DNA of 64,000 bases, from positions 1-64,000 of the forward strand of contig CAZENE010000013.1 of the NCBI GenBank assembly GCA_964513565.1, read 5' to 3'. The first letter of the stretch is position 1. Every line of letters starts with the position of its first letter. This document shows, piece after piece, positions 1-8,475 of the stretch. This stretch comes from Delta-02 sp964513565. GTDB taxonomy: Bacteria > Desulfobacterota > Syntrophorhabdia > Syntrophorhabdales > Syntrophorhabdaceae. The notes beneath the pieces were generated by a model, which made no database searches, was not told the DNA's origin, and saw nothing but the letters and a program-made list of their open reading frames with translations. Made by a program: the position numbers and the translations under genes.

Positions 1-2
1 CG

Positions 3-62
3 CCGCCGCCCCCCGACCAGAGGGCTGTGGTGAAGAAGGCAAAGGAAGCGGCTGCGGAGTAA
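3..62 (+). CDS. C-terminal tail of an upstream protein (partial)
   Basis: An open frame enters from the left edge and stops at TAA 60-62. It gives a short tail that starts with four prolines and ends in a Lys/Ala/Glu-rich segment (KKAKEAAAE). A strong intrinsic terminator follows at once, which supports this being the true end of a gene and not chance. Such a charged, low-complexity tail is too short and generic to identify the protein. Confidence 0.5.
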   Translation, partial: PPPPDQRAVVKKAKEAAAE

Positions 63-88
63 GCAATAAATTCTGTGACTATATTCCA

Positions 89-121
89 GGGTATCTATCC
101 AAAAGGATGGATACCCTTTTT
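89..121 (+). terminator. Intrinsic terminator of the upstream gene
   Basis: A 12-bp stem (arms 89-100 and 105-116, one G-T wobble) closes a 4-base AAAA loop and is followed by a run of T from 117. It lies 27 bases after the stop at 62, as expected for a Rho-independent terminator. Confidence 0.8.
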
Positions 122-186
122 ATATGAAGCAGGTTATGAGGTAACAGGTGGAAAGGAGAAAACCTCCGGGATTAGCACTCCTTGTC

Positions 187-215
187 TTGATTTTTTTGCT
201 AATAACCCATAATCT
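187..215 (+). promoter_or_regulatory. Possible sigma70 promoter for the poly(A) polymerase gene
   Basis: TTGATT (187-192), a 17-bp spacer and TAATCT (210-215) resemble -35 and -10 boxes. Transcription would start near 222, only 6 to 12 bases before the start codons at 228/234, so the mRNA would be almost leaderless. That agrees with the lack of a Shine-Dalgarno sequence there. Consensus match only. Confidence 0.4.
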
Positions 216-237
216 ATTACCCGTTAATTGATTATGG
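207..237. other. Inverted repeat spanning the -10 box and start codon
   Basis: CCATAATC (207-214) and GATTATGG (230-237) are exact reverse complements separated by 15 bases. The left arm overlaps the proposed -10 box and the right arm covers the ATG at 234. It could be a repressor operator or an RNA hairpin hiding the start codon. Chance cannot be excluded for an 8-bp arm. Confidence 0.3.
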
Positions 238-1583
238 AATCCAAACCGAAGACCATCCTGAAGAAGGAACACCGCATATCACGCAGGCAAATGAGCGTGA
301 ACGCCCTTCGTATCCTGTACCGCCTCCACTCGCGTGGATTTATCGCATATCTGGTGGGGGGATGCGTCCGTGACCTTATGCTGGGGCGCACGCCAAAGGA
401 TTTTGACATAGGAACCAATGCGACCCCCGGCCAGATAAAACGCCTCTTTCATAACTGTAGGCTCGTGGGCCGGCGATTCAGGCTTGCGCATATACGCTTT
501 CAGGACGAAATAATAGAGGTATCCACTTTTCGGCGCGCAGCCGAGGCTGATGATGTTGAGGAGATGGCCGAGGCGGAACAGGGAAAGCGCCGGCATGTCC
601 GTCATTTAAAGGATGAGCATGGTATGGTCTTGGCCGATAATATCTTCGGCACGCCCGAGGAGGATGCTCTGCGGCGGGATTTTACGATCAATGCACTCGC
701 GTATAATATAGCCGATTCGTCCGTGGTGGATTTCAGTACGGGACTTGTCGACCTCAAGGGACGTCTCATCCGTTCCATAGGCGACCCTGAGGTACGGTTT
801 ACGGAAGACCCCGTCCGGATGCTCCGGGCTGTACGCTTTGCGGCTTCGCATAATTTTGAAATAGAGGAGAAAGCCTGGCAGGCCATACTGAAGCTGGCAC
901 CGGCAATTGGACGCGTTTCGCCATCGCGGTTGTACGAAGAGATACAAAAACTCTTCCTTCTCGGTTTTGCGGCACCAACATTTTTTATACTCGAAACAAG
1001 CGGCCTACTCGCCTCTCTTTTTCCTGCCTTGAGCGACCGGATGCTTGCAGAGCCGGAACTTTTTGAGACCCTGGACGCCAATTTGAAGTCTATCGACGAA
1101 CTCGTCCAAAGTGGCGCAACAATTTCGGCTGCGCTGTTATTAACCGCGCTTTTTGGTGGATCGATCGAAAAGGAGGCGTATCAAATCCATCAGGACGGTA
1201 TACCGATACGCCAAGCCCTTGATGCGGCATGCGCATCATTCCTGGCGGAGATCGGGATGACAGCCCACATTCCCGGCCGGGTGGCGACGCGGCTTTGCTC
1301 TATTCTTGCCCTGAAGGCGAATGTTTGTAGGATGCCGCCGAGGCGTCCAGGCACGCTGGCAAGCAGGCCGGAATTTCCTGATACGCTCGTGTACGTGAGT
1401 ATTGTTGCGCGGTCACACAGCGGATATAGCGATATCCTGCGATGGTGGGAGGTATTCATCACGGAAAACCCAGGCGCTGCCGAAACGGCAGAACGATCCG
1501 GTGAAAGCCCGCGTAAGAAACGCAGAAGAAGGCGAAGAAAACCGTATCGGGTAAAGCATGACCAGCCCGACACGCCATCTTAG
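234..1583 (+). CDS. pcnB: Poly(A) polymerase / tRNA nucleotidyltransferase family protein
   Basis: Class II nucleotidyltransferase that adds untemplated nucleotides to RNA 3' ends. The N-terminal catalytic domain shows GGCVRDLMLG followed by DFDIG (the metal-binding acidic pair) near residues 42-60, then the RRFRLAHI and STFRR motifs and the RNA-binding and head-domain region (ALRRDFTINAL, ED-VRMLRAVRFA). The C-terminus ends in a strongly basic stretch (RKKRRRRRRK), typical of PcnB-type poly(A) polymerases and absent from CCA enzymes. About 449 aa, close to the usual PcnB length. ATG 234 is preferred over TTG 228; neither has a Shine-Dalgarno sequence. CCA-adding activity cannot be excluded from sequence alone. 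Confidence 0.88.
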   Translation: MESKPKTILKKEHRISRRQMSVNALRILYRLHSRGFIAYLVGGCVRDLMLGRTPKDFDIGTNATPGQIKRLFHNCRLVGRRFRLAHIRFQDEIIEVSTFRRAAEADDVEEMAEAEQGKRRHVRHLKDEHGMVLADNIFGTPEEDALRRDFTINALAYNIADSSVVDFSTGLVDLKGRLIRSIGDPEVRFTEDPVRMLRAVRFAASHNFEIEEKAWQAILKLAPAIGRVSPSRLYEEIQKLFLLGFAAPTFFILETSGLLASLFPALSDRMLAEPELFETLDANLKSIDELVQSGATISAALLLTALFGGSIEKEAYQIHQDGIPIRQALDAACASFLAEIGMTAHIPGRVATRLCSILALKANVCRMPPRRPGTLASRPEFPDTLVYVSIVARSHSGYSDILRWWEVFITENPGAAETAERSGESPRKKRRRRRRKPYRVKHDQPDTPS

Positions 1584-1606
1584 CGGGCCAAAAAAAACGA
1601 GATCAC

Positions 1607-2407
1607 ATGACCATTTTCAGGACATCTTTCAAGATATCAAAAATGGATTGACCAACCGAGGAGTATCTGATCCGCTCAAGGCTTGAGGGGTTCCACAGGA
1701 TCAAGAACCTTGTATTCGATATACCCGGGCGTCTTCTTGAGGTGTACCATACGGGTGATCACAGAGGCATTCAGAACGCGCTCGACACTCTCAAGCTTGA
1801 TGCGAAATTCGTTTCATCGGAAGCAGTGAAGTTTACAGGGCCCACTGACGAACATTCGCGCCAGAGCCGTGTGCTCTGGCAGGTGTTCACCATAAACTTT
1901 TTCTTTTTTGCGGCCGAAATGGTCTCCGGGTTATTTGCCCGTTCGATGGGACTTGTGGCAGACAGTCTCGATATGCTCGCCGACAGTATTGTGTATGGCC
2001 TGTCGCTTCTTGCTGTCGGCGGTCCGGATATGCGAAAGAAAAGGATCGCGGGTGCGGCGGGGTATTTCCAGGCCGTGTTGGCCATTATGGGTTTCCTCGA
2101 GGTCATCCGTCGATTTTTCGGTTATGAGCCGGCGCCTGATTTCCGGAGCATGATCGTGGTTTCTATTTTCGCTCTTGCCGGCAATGCCGCATGCCTCTAT
2201 CTCCTCCAGCATTCCCGGAGCACCGAGGTCCATATGCAGGCGAGCATGATCTTCACATCCATGGATGTTATCGTCAATATTGGCGTCATTATCGCGGGCG
2301 TGCTCGTGTACCTCACCGGTTCAAATATACCGGACCTGGCAATTGGAACGATCGTATTTGTCCTCGTAAGCAGAGGAGCATACCGCATTCTCCAGCTTGC
2401 GAAATAA
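1607..2407 (+). CDS. Cation diffusion facilitator with HMA-like N-terminus; candidate selenoprotein (in-frame TGA at 1649-1651)
   Basis: Translation from ATG 1607 gives an HMA-like metal-binding domain (about residues 1-75) with the motif KMD-(TGA)-PTEE. From memory, this CDF subfamily has KMDCPSEE here, so the TGA sits exactly on the metal-binding cysteine. The frame stays open to 2407 (266 codons) and continues with conserved HMA features (NLVFDIPGRLLEVYHTGD). Membrane segments follow, with the CDF-type acidic pair in TM2 (ADSLDMLADS) and a TM5 aspartate (FTSMDVIVN). A bacterial-SECIS-like hairpin follows the TGA. Without Sec, a call would begin at GTG 1742 and lose the HMA domain. A nonsense mutation (TGC to TGA) is the alternative. 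Likely an inner-membrane divalent-metal exporter, 23 bp after pcnB. Confidence 0.7.
1669..1692 (+). promoter_or_regulatory. Candidate bacterial SECIS hairpin
   Basis: A 10-bp stem (1669-1673 plus 1675-1679 with 1683-1692, bulged G at 1674, two G-U pairs) closes the 3-base loop GGC at 1680-1682. The loop starts 28 bases after the TGA at 1649-1651. Known bacterial SECIS elements have a G among the first two loop bases about 16-37 nt after UGA, so this fits. The mvhD element in this window has the same GGC loop. Pairing was done by eye. Confidence 0.55.
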
Positions 2408-2474
2408 AGGAGAACCGGCCACAGACAAGGAAATATAAATAGAAACACTTAATTACTAGTGTAATAACGTTATA

Positions 2475-2495
2475 CCGGGAATGTCACCATCCCGG
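2475..2495 (+). other. Short hairpin in the CDF-nfi intergenic region
   Basis: CCGGGA (2475-2480) and TCCCGG (2490-2495) form a 6-bp stem with a 9-base loop. It lies 68 bases after the CDF stop and upstream of a T-rich stretch (2510-2540). It may contribute to termination but lacks an adjacent T-run. Confidence 0.3.
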
Positions 2496-2556
2496 AGGCC
2501 GGAACCTACGGTTTTTGATTTTTTATTATTTCTTTTTTTAATGATAGAATTTTACG

Positions 2557-3052
2557 ATGATAGCTTGCCTTGACGTGACATTATCCGGGGGGAACGGCTC
2601 ACGCGGCTGCTGTGATCTTCAGGGATTGGGCTGACACAACCCCGGCCAGCACAATACTCTGTGCGGGCTCCGGAGATCGCGCCATACAAACCGGGTAAAT
2701 GTTACCTCCGCGAGCTTAGGCCGCTCATGGCTCTGATAGAACTGATCGATAAGCCGATCGAAATGTATGTCGTTGACGCTTATTGTTTTCTCTCGCCGGA
2801 AAACGAAGTGGGATTGGGAGCGTATCTATATAAGGCGATCCATGGAACAGCGTATATATCGGCGTGGGTAAGAAGAGGTTTAGAGGTTCGCATCATGCGG
2901 CAGAGGTGTTTAGCGGAAAAAGTAAACGGCCGCTCTATGTTACGTCGATCGGAATATCGTAGGAGGAGGCCGCATCCTGTATCCTGGGGATGTCGGAAAA
3001 ATTCCGCATTCCGGTGCTTCTTCAAATGGCGGACGAATCCACGCAGAAATGA
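2557..3052 (+). pseudogene. nfi: Decayed endonuclease V (deoxyinosine 3'-endonuclease)
   Basis: Pieces of an endonuclease V line up in order but in different frames. ATG 2557 gives MIACLDV. A second frame gives AAAVIFRDWAD. A third (from about 2663) gives APYKPGKCYLRELRPLMA and YVVDAYCFLSPENEVGLGAY, matching the family's Y-x-PG-x-L-x-F-RE and VDG motifs with G replaced by A. After another shift near 2855 comes GVGKKRFRGS and RPLYVTSIGIS. A TAG follows, then EEAASCILGMSEKFRIPVLL in the same frame. At least three frameshifts and one stop make it non-functional as read. The VDG-to-VDA change fits relaxed selection. Confidence 0.7.
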
Positions 3053-3082
3053 TCCGGGAGGTTCTTAATGGAAGGAAGAACA

Positions 3083-3745
3083 ATGGCTGAATGGATAGAT
3101 TTTTCTATCTCGCGTGCTTACAAGGCGAAATATCCGGGTGTAGCGTTCGGGTTGACGCTTATTTCAGATTGCCGGCCGCTTAGTGATAGTGCAAAATTCG
3201 ATCAGTATAAAAGGAATCTTCTGCGAAAGATGAGGAAGCGCGAAACCCTTACAGGTATTTCCCGAAGGATCGATGTCTATGAGAGGTTCTTTCAGGGCTT
3301 CGGGTTCGAATGCCCTCTACCCGCGCACCTTAAAAGAACGATCAACAGCGGTTTCCCGCGATACAACCTCATGGTTGACGCCCATTTCTTGGCTGAGATG
3401 TGCGCAGGCATTTTAGTGGCGGTCACCGATCATGACCGGATCGAAGGTTCACTCACACTCGATATTGCCCGGGAAAGAGAGGAGTGTTCGGGTATGGGAG
3501 GCCGCCGCTTTATCCTGAAAGAAGAAGAGATCGTTCTGCGCGACCAGAAGGACATCATTTGCGTCCTCTGTCAGGGGGCGGATGAAAAAACGAAAGTTCG
3601 GGAAGATACGCGCAACGTCCTTTTCTATTCTTTCGCCGTACCCGGCATCGACGGAACGCACCTTGATGAAGGATTAACCGTTGCTGCTCAAACCATGGCC
3701 CAATTCGGCGGGGGGAATGTCAGGGGTTTGGATGTATACATGTAA
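3083..3745 (+). CDS. B3/4 domain protein (phenylalanyl-tRNA synthetase beta-like editing fold)
   Basis: About 220 aa. It resembles stand-alone B3/4 domain proteins related to the editing module of PheRS beta and may act in aminoacyl-tRNA or amino-acid quality control. Visible features: a conserved start region (AEWIDFSISRAYKAKYPG), a central stretch HLKRTINSGFPRYNLMVDAH that looks like the substrate pocket, and a C-terminal TDHD-IEGSLTLDIA block. ATG 3083 is chosen over ATG 3068 because GGAAGGAAG lies just upstream of 3083. It overlaps nothing functional and follows the endonuclease V relic. Function is by family resemblance only. Confidence 0.6.
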   Translation: MAEWIDFSISRAYKAKYPGVAFGLTLISDCRPLSDSAKFDQYKRNLLRKMRKRETLTGISRRIDVYERFFQGFGFECPLPAHLKRTINSGFPRYNLMVDAHFLAEMCAGILVAVTDHDRIEGSLTLDIAREREECSGMGGRRFILKEEEIVLRDQKDIICVLCQGADEKTKVREDTRNVLFYSFAVPGIDGTHLDEGLTVAAQTMAQFGGGNVRGLDVYM

Positions 3746-3784
3746 TGGATGAACGTTTCTCGGCAAAGCGAGTGAGAGAGTTCT

Positions 3785-5248
3785 TTATTCCTTTTGGCTT
3801 TCATTTTTTTCTTCGACTTTTACCGCGGCAGCCTCTTTCGGGATGGTAAGCGCTTCTCCTTTTGCTATCCATCCGCCCCCCAGCGCTTTATAGAGGTTAA
3901 TGACCGCGATAAAACTGGCCGCATTTGTCGTTACGGCCTGTAATTCTGCGGGGAAAAGCTCCTGCTGGGCATTTAAAACGGTAAGATAAGGTGTGTAACC
4001 TCCGTTGTATTGTAGTTCAGCCAACCTTTCGTATTCGCGGAATGCGGCCACCCTTCTTTGCTCGGCGAGCAGTTGTTCTAAAATGTTCTTGCGGGATACC
4101 AGGGCGTTCTCTGTATCGGCGAATGCGGATTGCACGGCCTGCTGATAGCCCAAAAGAGCCGCTTCCCGGCTCGCACTGGATTGCCGGAATTGGCCAAGTA
4201 TACCGCCGCCGGTGAAAATAGGACCTACGACATTGCCGGCGTAATTCCATAATTTGCTCGGCCCGAGAAAGAGCGTGGATAATTCATCGCTTGCCCAGCC
4301 CGCGGCTCCGGTCAAGGATATCGTGGGGAAAAAGAGGGCCTTTGCAGCGCCGACCTGGGCATTTGCCGCAATAAGGTTCTGCTCCGCCTGCAGGACATCG
4401 GGGCGCCTCTCCAGGAGGTCCGAAGGCAAGCCAGTGGGGATTGGGGGCATCGTGAGGTCGGAAAGCTTTGCCCCGCGCTCGATAGGCCCGGGATTGCGGC
4501 CAAGGAGCAGGGAAAGAGCATTCTCTGTTTGGGCGATCCGGGTCTCTATCTGCGGGATCTGGGCCGCCGCGGTCTCGTACTGCGACCGCGCCTGTTGGAC
4601 TGTCATGCCCGATACCTGGCCGTATTTATTCTGCAGTTCGAAGATCCTTACGGATTCCCGGTAGGCGTTCAATGTATCGCGGGCGATACGGAGCTGCTCA
4701 TCAAGTGCCCGTAACTGGACATATGCAGAAGCCACCTCTGTTATCAGTGAAAGAACCACGCCGCGACGTGCCTCTATTGTCGCGTAGAGATTGGCCCTAG
4801 CCGATTCCGACAGCCGGCGTATGCGTCCCCAGAGATCGATCTCCCAGCTTGCGCTGCCAACCGCCTGAAAGGTATTGTACGGATCTCCCGGGACAAGCTG
4901 GCTTATCGTATTCTTTGATACCCGGGAACGCTCGGCAACGCCACCATAATTTATTTGAGGGAAAAACAAAGAGCTGGTTGTCATGAGTAGCCCGGAGGCA
5001 CGGTCAACATTGGCGGCGGCTATCTTGACGGTCTTATTATTTTCCAGCGCCTCGACTACGAGCTTCGCCAAAACGGGGTCGTTGAATTGTTTCCACCATT
5101 CGCTATCGGCTACCTCGCGCGAGCCTTCCGCATCGAATCGGAAAGCCTGTGGGACATCGATAGCCGGACGCCTGTAGTCCGGGCCGATGGCGCAACCCGA
5201 CGCCATAGCGAAGAGTGCAATGAGAATGACGGATAATTTCCAGTGCAT
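3785..5248 (-). CDS. RND efflux outer-membrane lipoprotein (OprM/NodT family)
   Basis: Outer-membrane channel of a tripartite efflux pump, 487 aa. It has a lipoprotein signal peptide with lipobox MASGC, then GPDYRRP, the standard start of NodT/OprM family proteins. Two repeated TolC-like halves follow (coiled-coil segments rich in Ala/Gln/Glu; RRPDVLQAEQNLIAANAQVG is the family signature). The C-terminus is charged (KVEEKNESQKE). Last gene of the operon, overlapping the pump gene by one base (TGATG), so translation is probably coupled. Confidence 0.93.
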   Translation of the reverse strand: MHWKLSVILIALFAMASGCAIGPDYRRPAIDVPQAFRFDAEGSREVADSEWWKQFNDPVLAKLVVEALENNKTVKIAAANVDRASGLLMTTSSLFFPQINYGGVAERSRVSKNTISQLVPGDPYNTFQAVGSASWEIDLWGRIRRLSESARANLYATIEARRGVVLSLITEVASAYVQLRALDEQLRIARDTLNAYRESVRIFELQNKYGQVSGMTVQQARSQYETAAAQIPQIETRIAQTENALSLLLGRNPGPIERGAKLSDLTMPPIPTGLPSDLLERRPDVLQAEQNLIAANAQVGAAKALFFPTISLTGAAGWASDELSTLFLGPSKLWNYAGNVVGPIFTGGGILGQFRQSSASREAALLGYQQAVQSAFADTENALVSRKNILEQLLAEQRRVAAFREYERLAELQYNGGYTPYLTVLNAQQELFPAELQAVTTNAASFIAVINLYKALGGGWIAKGEALTIPKEAAAVKVEEKNESQKE

Positions 5249-8200
5249 CAGTTTTCCTTTTCCTCCGGCGAAGCGACCTTGGATAGATTTTCTTCACCAG
5301 CCCCGGATGCAGCTTCTTGCTTCTTCTTTTTCTTGCCGGTGCGTTCGGCTAACCCGTCAAAGAGATAGAAAAAGAGCGGTACATAAAGCATGGCGAGCGT
5401 AGTTTCCCCGATCATGCCCCCAATAATGCCGGTCCCGATGGAATGCCGGGCATTGGCGCCTGCACCAGTGGCTATTGCTAGAGGGAGGACGCCGAAAATA
5501 AACGCGAGCGATGTCATGACAATCGGCCGCAAGCGTTGCTCTCCTGCCTGGATCGTTGCATCCATAATGGAAAGCCCCTGCTTGCGCAGCTCCGAAGCGA
5601 AGGCGACGCGAAGCACGGCATTCTTGGCGCCAAGCCCGATGAGCACAAGAAGTCCTATCTGGAAATAAACGTCGTTCTCGAGCCCGCGGACCCAGTTGAA
5701 AAAGAGGGCGCCAAGAATGCCAAAAGGCACTGCGGTCATTACGGAGCCCGGCATAACCCATGATTCGAATTGGGCCGCAAGAATGAGAAAGACGATGATA
5801 AGGCCGAAGACAAAGGCGGAGGAAGATGTCCCACCCGACTGCTTTTCCTGGAAGGCCATTCCCGACCATGCGAAGCCATATCCCTGGGGCAGCACTTCGG
5901 CGGCGATTTCCTCCATGACTTTGATCGCTTCACCGGAGCTTCTGCCGGATCCCGCGCTTCCCGTGATCTGCGCGGCCGGAAAACCGTTGAATCGTGACAT
6001 CAGATCCGGTCCCGACACGTATTTCGTAGTAACGATCGCGGAAAGAGGGACCATATCCTGGGTCCTCGACCGAGTATAGAGCCTGGTGATGTCTTCCGGT
6101 TTCTGCCTGTATCGTGCATCCGATTGGAGGGTCACGTTCCAGACCCGACTGTACTGGTTGAACTGACTCGCCACGACGGAACCGAACTGTGCCTGCAAAG
6201 CACTGTAGACGTCCTCGACAGGAACATTGAGAAGCATTGCCTTCGAACGGTCGACGTCCGCCCGTATCTGCTGGGATGACGCCTTGAAGGTCGAGTTGAG
6301 ACCGGCAAGTTCCGGACGGGTCCGCGCTTTTTCCAGGAATTTTTGGGTCACGTCATACAGGCGGGCCGGGTCCCCTGCCTCTTTGTCCTGGATCCAGAAT
6401 TCGAATCCTCCGGTTGTCCCGATACCGGGGATGGCGGGCGGAATGATGGGAAAGAAAAGGCCGTTTTGCAAATGGCGGGATTCTGCCATGACACCCTGAA
6501 CGACAGCCTTTGCATTTTCCTTTTTCGCCTTTTTCATCGACGAGTAACGTTCCTTGAAATCGTTGAGAGTGACGAAGATGGTGCTCGCGTTGCTCTTGAA
6601 CTGGCCATCGATAAGGCTGTATCCGTTGATTATGGTCCGGTCTTTGACGCCAGGCTGCTTTGCGAATATTTTATCGATCTCATCTGCTGCCTGTGATGTG
6701 CGCTTTAAGCTTGCGGCATCCGGCATGAGCAGAATACCCATGAGATATCCCTGGTCTTCGTTCGGAACGAAGCTGGTGGGGATGCTGTGGAAAAGATAAA
6801 GGAGCCCTGCGACCAAGAGGGCCAGGACCGCAAAAGCGATCGTCATTCTCTTTATCATCATGACCACAAGCTCGCCGAAAAGTACCGTGAAACGGTCAAA
6901 GCCCCGGTTGAACCACCCAAAGAAACGGTTAAAATATTTAAAAATGCCTTTTTCAGACGGCTGGCCATGCTTGAGTATGATGGCGCACATTGCGGGTGTC
7001 AGCGTCAGGGCGGTAAAACCGGAAAGGGCGACCGAGATAACGATCGTGATAGCGAACTGCTTATAGAGCTGCCCGGTGGTGCCGGGAAGAAATGCTGCCG
7101 GGATGAAGACCGACGCCATGACGAGAACAACTGCAATGAGCGATGTACCAATCTCCTCCATGGCTTTTATGGTCGCTTCCTTCGGCGGCAGGTGCTTTTT
7201 CATCATGTTCCGTTCAACGTTCTCAACGACAACGATGGCGTCGTCGACAACCATGCCTATGGCGAGCACCACCCCGAAGAGAGTGAGCATGTTGATTGAA
7301 AACCCCAGGGCCAGCATTCCGCAGAACGTGCCAATGAGCGAAACGAATATTGCAACGGTGCAGATAATCGTCGAGCGGAAGCTCTGGAGGAACAGGTAGA
7401 CGATGAACACGACGAGGAGGATCGCTTCAAACAGCGTGTGCACAACCTCTTCGATCGAGATGCGCACGAAATCGGTCGTGTCAAGAACGATGCTGTATTC
7501 GAGCCCGTCCGGCATCGATTTTTTCAGCTCTTCCATTGTTTCCCGGACTGCTTTCGAAACATCGAGCCCGTTGACTCCCGGCTGCTGATACACGGCAACG
7601 GGGGTTGCCGCGATCCCGTTCACTTTGTTATCGTCAATGTACTGTTTCCTGCCTATTTCGGCCCGGGCAACATCCCCGACCCTGACTATGGCCGAACCGT
7701 CCGCGCTTGTCTTGAGAATAATATTCTCGTACTGCTTGGGATTGGTGAACGGTGCTTGGGTGACGACGGGCAAAGTCATCTGGATTTTATCGTCGTTTGG
7801 CTGCTGCCCGACCTGTCCCGCACCCCACAGAGCGTTTTGCTTTGCTATTGCCTGCTGAATATCTGTCGTCGTGATGCCGAGCGATGCCATTCTGTCAGGG
7901 TTCATCCAGATCCGCATTGCCTGGTCGGCAAGGCCGAAGATCTGGGCCTGTCCCGCACCCTCGACCCGCTTTACCGCGTCGAGAACATAAACGTTGGCAT
8001 AATTGTTCACATATTCCAGTGAGTAGCGCCCGTCTTTGTTGAAAATGGACACGATCATCAGAATGTTCGATGATTTTTTCTCGACTGATACGCCGAACTT
8101 GGTCACGGCTTCCGGCAATTGGGGTAGGGCAAGGTTCACCCTGTTCTGGACCTGTACCTGTGCAATGTCAGGGTCCGTATCTAATGTGAAATAGACGGTC

Positions 8201-8472
8201 AGCGTCAATTGTCCGGTGTTCGAACTCGTCGAGGTCATATAGATCATGTTGTCGACGCCATTGATCTGAGCCTCTATGGGGGCGGCAACCGAGTCGCTGA
8301 CGGTCTTGGAGTCGGCGCCGGGGTATGTTGTGGTGACCTGGATTTGGACCGGCGTTATGGTCGGATACTGGGCAACCGGTAGGGATTTTAGGGCGACAAG
8401 CCCTGCGATAACTATAATCAGGGCAACAACGGTTGCGAAGATGGGGCGTTCGATAAAGAATTTCGAGAACAT
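5248..8472 (-). CDS. RND multidrug efflux pump, HAE1 (AcrB) family
   Basis: Inner-membrane proton/drug antiporter, 1074 aa, the normal AcrB length. It starts with MFSKFFIERPIFATVVALI, typical of HAE1 pumps. TM4 carries the proton-relay aspartate pair (GMVVDDAIVVVEN, about residue 405). The porter and docking domains and the second six-helix bundle are complete, and the C-terminus is Lys/Glu-rich. It lies between the fusion protein (3-bp gap) and the outer-membrane factor. Substrates cannot be read from sequence; the genes fit solvent, dye or antibiotic export. Confidence 0.95.
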   Translation of the reverse strand: MFSKFFIERPIFATVVALIIVIAGLVALKSLPVAQYPTITPVQIQVTTTYPGADSKTVSDSVAAPIEAQINGVDNMIYMTSTSSNTGQLTLTVYFTLDTDPDIAQVQVQNRVNLALPQLPEAVTKFGVSVEKKSSNILMIVSIFNKDGRYSLEYVNNYANVYVLDAVKRVEGAGQAQIFGLADQAMRIWMNPDRMASLGITTTDIQQAIAKQNALWGAGQVGQQPNDDKIQMTLPVVTQAPFTNPKQYENIILKTSADGSAIVRVGDVARAEIGRKQYIDDNKVNGIAATPVAVYQQPGVNGLDVSKAVRETMEELKKSMPDGLEYSIVLDTTDFVRISIEEVVHTLFEAILLVVFIVYLFLQSFRSTIICTVAIFVSLIGTFCGMLALGFSINMLTLFGVVLAIGMVVDDAIVVVENVERNMMKKHLPPKEATIKAMEEIGTSLIAVVLVMASVFIPAAFLPGTTGQLYKQFAITIVISVALSGFTALTLTPAMCAIILKHGQPSEKGIFKYFNRFFGWFNRGFDRFTVLFGELVVMMIKRMTIAFAVLALLVAGLLYLFHSIPTSFVPNEDQGYLMGILLMPDAASLKRTSQAADEIDKIFAKQPGVKDRTIINGYSLIDGQFKSNASTIFVTLNDFKERYSSMKKAKKENAKAVVQGVMAESRHLQNGLFFPIIPPAIPGIGTTGGFEFWIQDKEAGDPARLYDVTQKFLEKARTRPELAGLNSTFKASSQQIRADVDRSKAMLLNVPVEDVYSALQAQFGSVVASQFNQYSRVWNVTLQSDARYRQKPEDITRLYTRSRTQDMVPLSAIVTTKYVSGPDLMSRFNGFPAAQITGSAGSGRSSGEAIKVMEEIAAEVLPQGYGFAWSGMAFQEKQSGGTSSSAFVFGLIIVFLILAAQFESWVMPGSVMTAVPFGILGALFFNWVRGLENDVYFQIGLLVLIGLGAKNAVLRVAFASELRKQGLSIMDATIQAGEQRLRPIVMTSLAFIFGVLPLAIATGAGANARHSIGTGIIGGMIGETTLAMLYVPLFFYLFDGLAERTGKKKKKQEAASGAGEENLSKVASPEEKEN

Positions 8473-8475
8473 GCC

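Noticed and set aside
1742..2407. Transporter starting at GTG 1742
   Set aside because: This start drops a well-matching HMA-like domain that is open in the same frame upstream apart from one TGA at the family cysteine. The longer gene from 1607 explains more.
2661..3068. 135-residue hypothetical protein
   Set aside because: Its N-terminal half is endonuclease V in frame and its C-terminal half is frame-shifted endonuclease V, so it is a shadow of the decayed gene.
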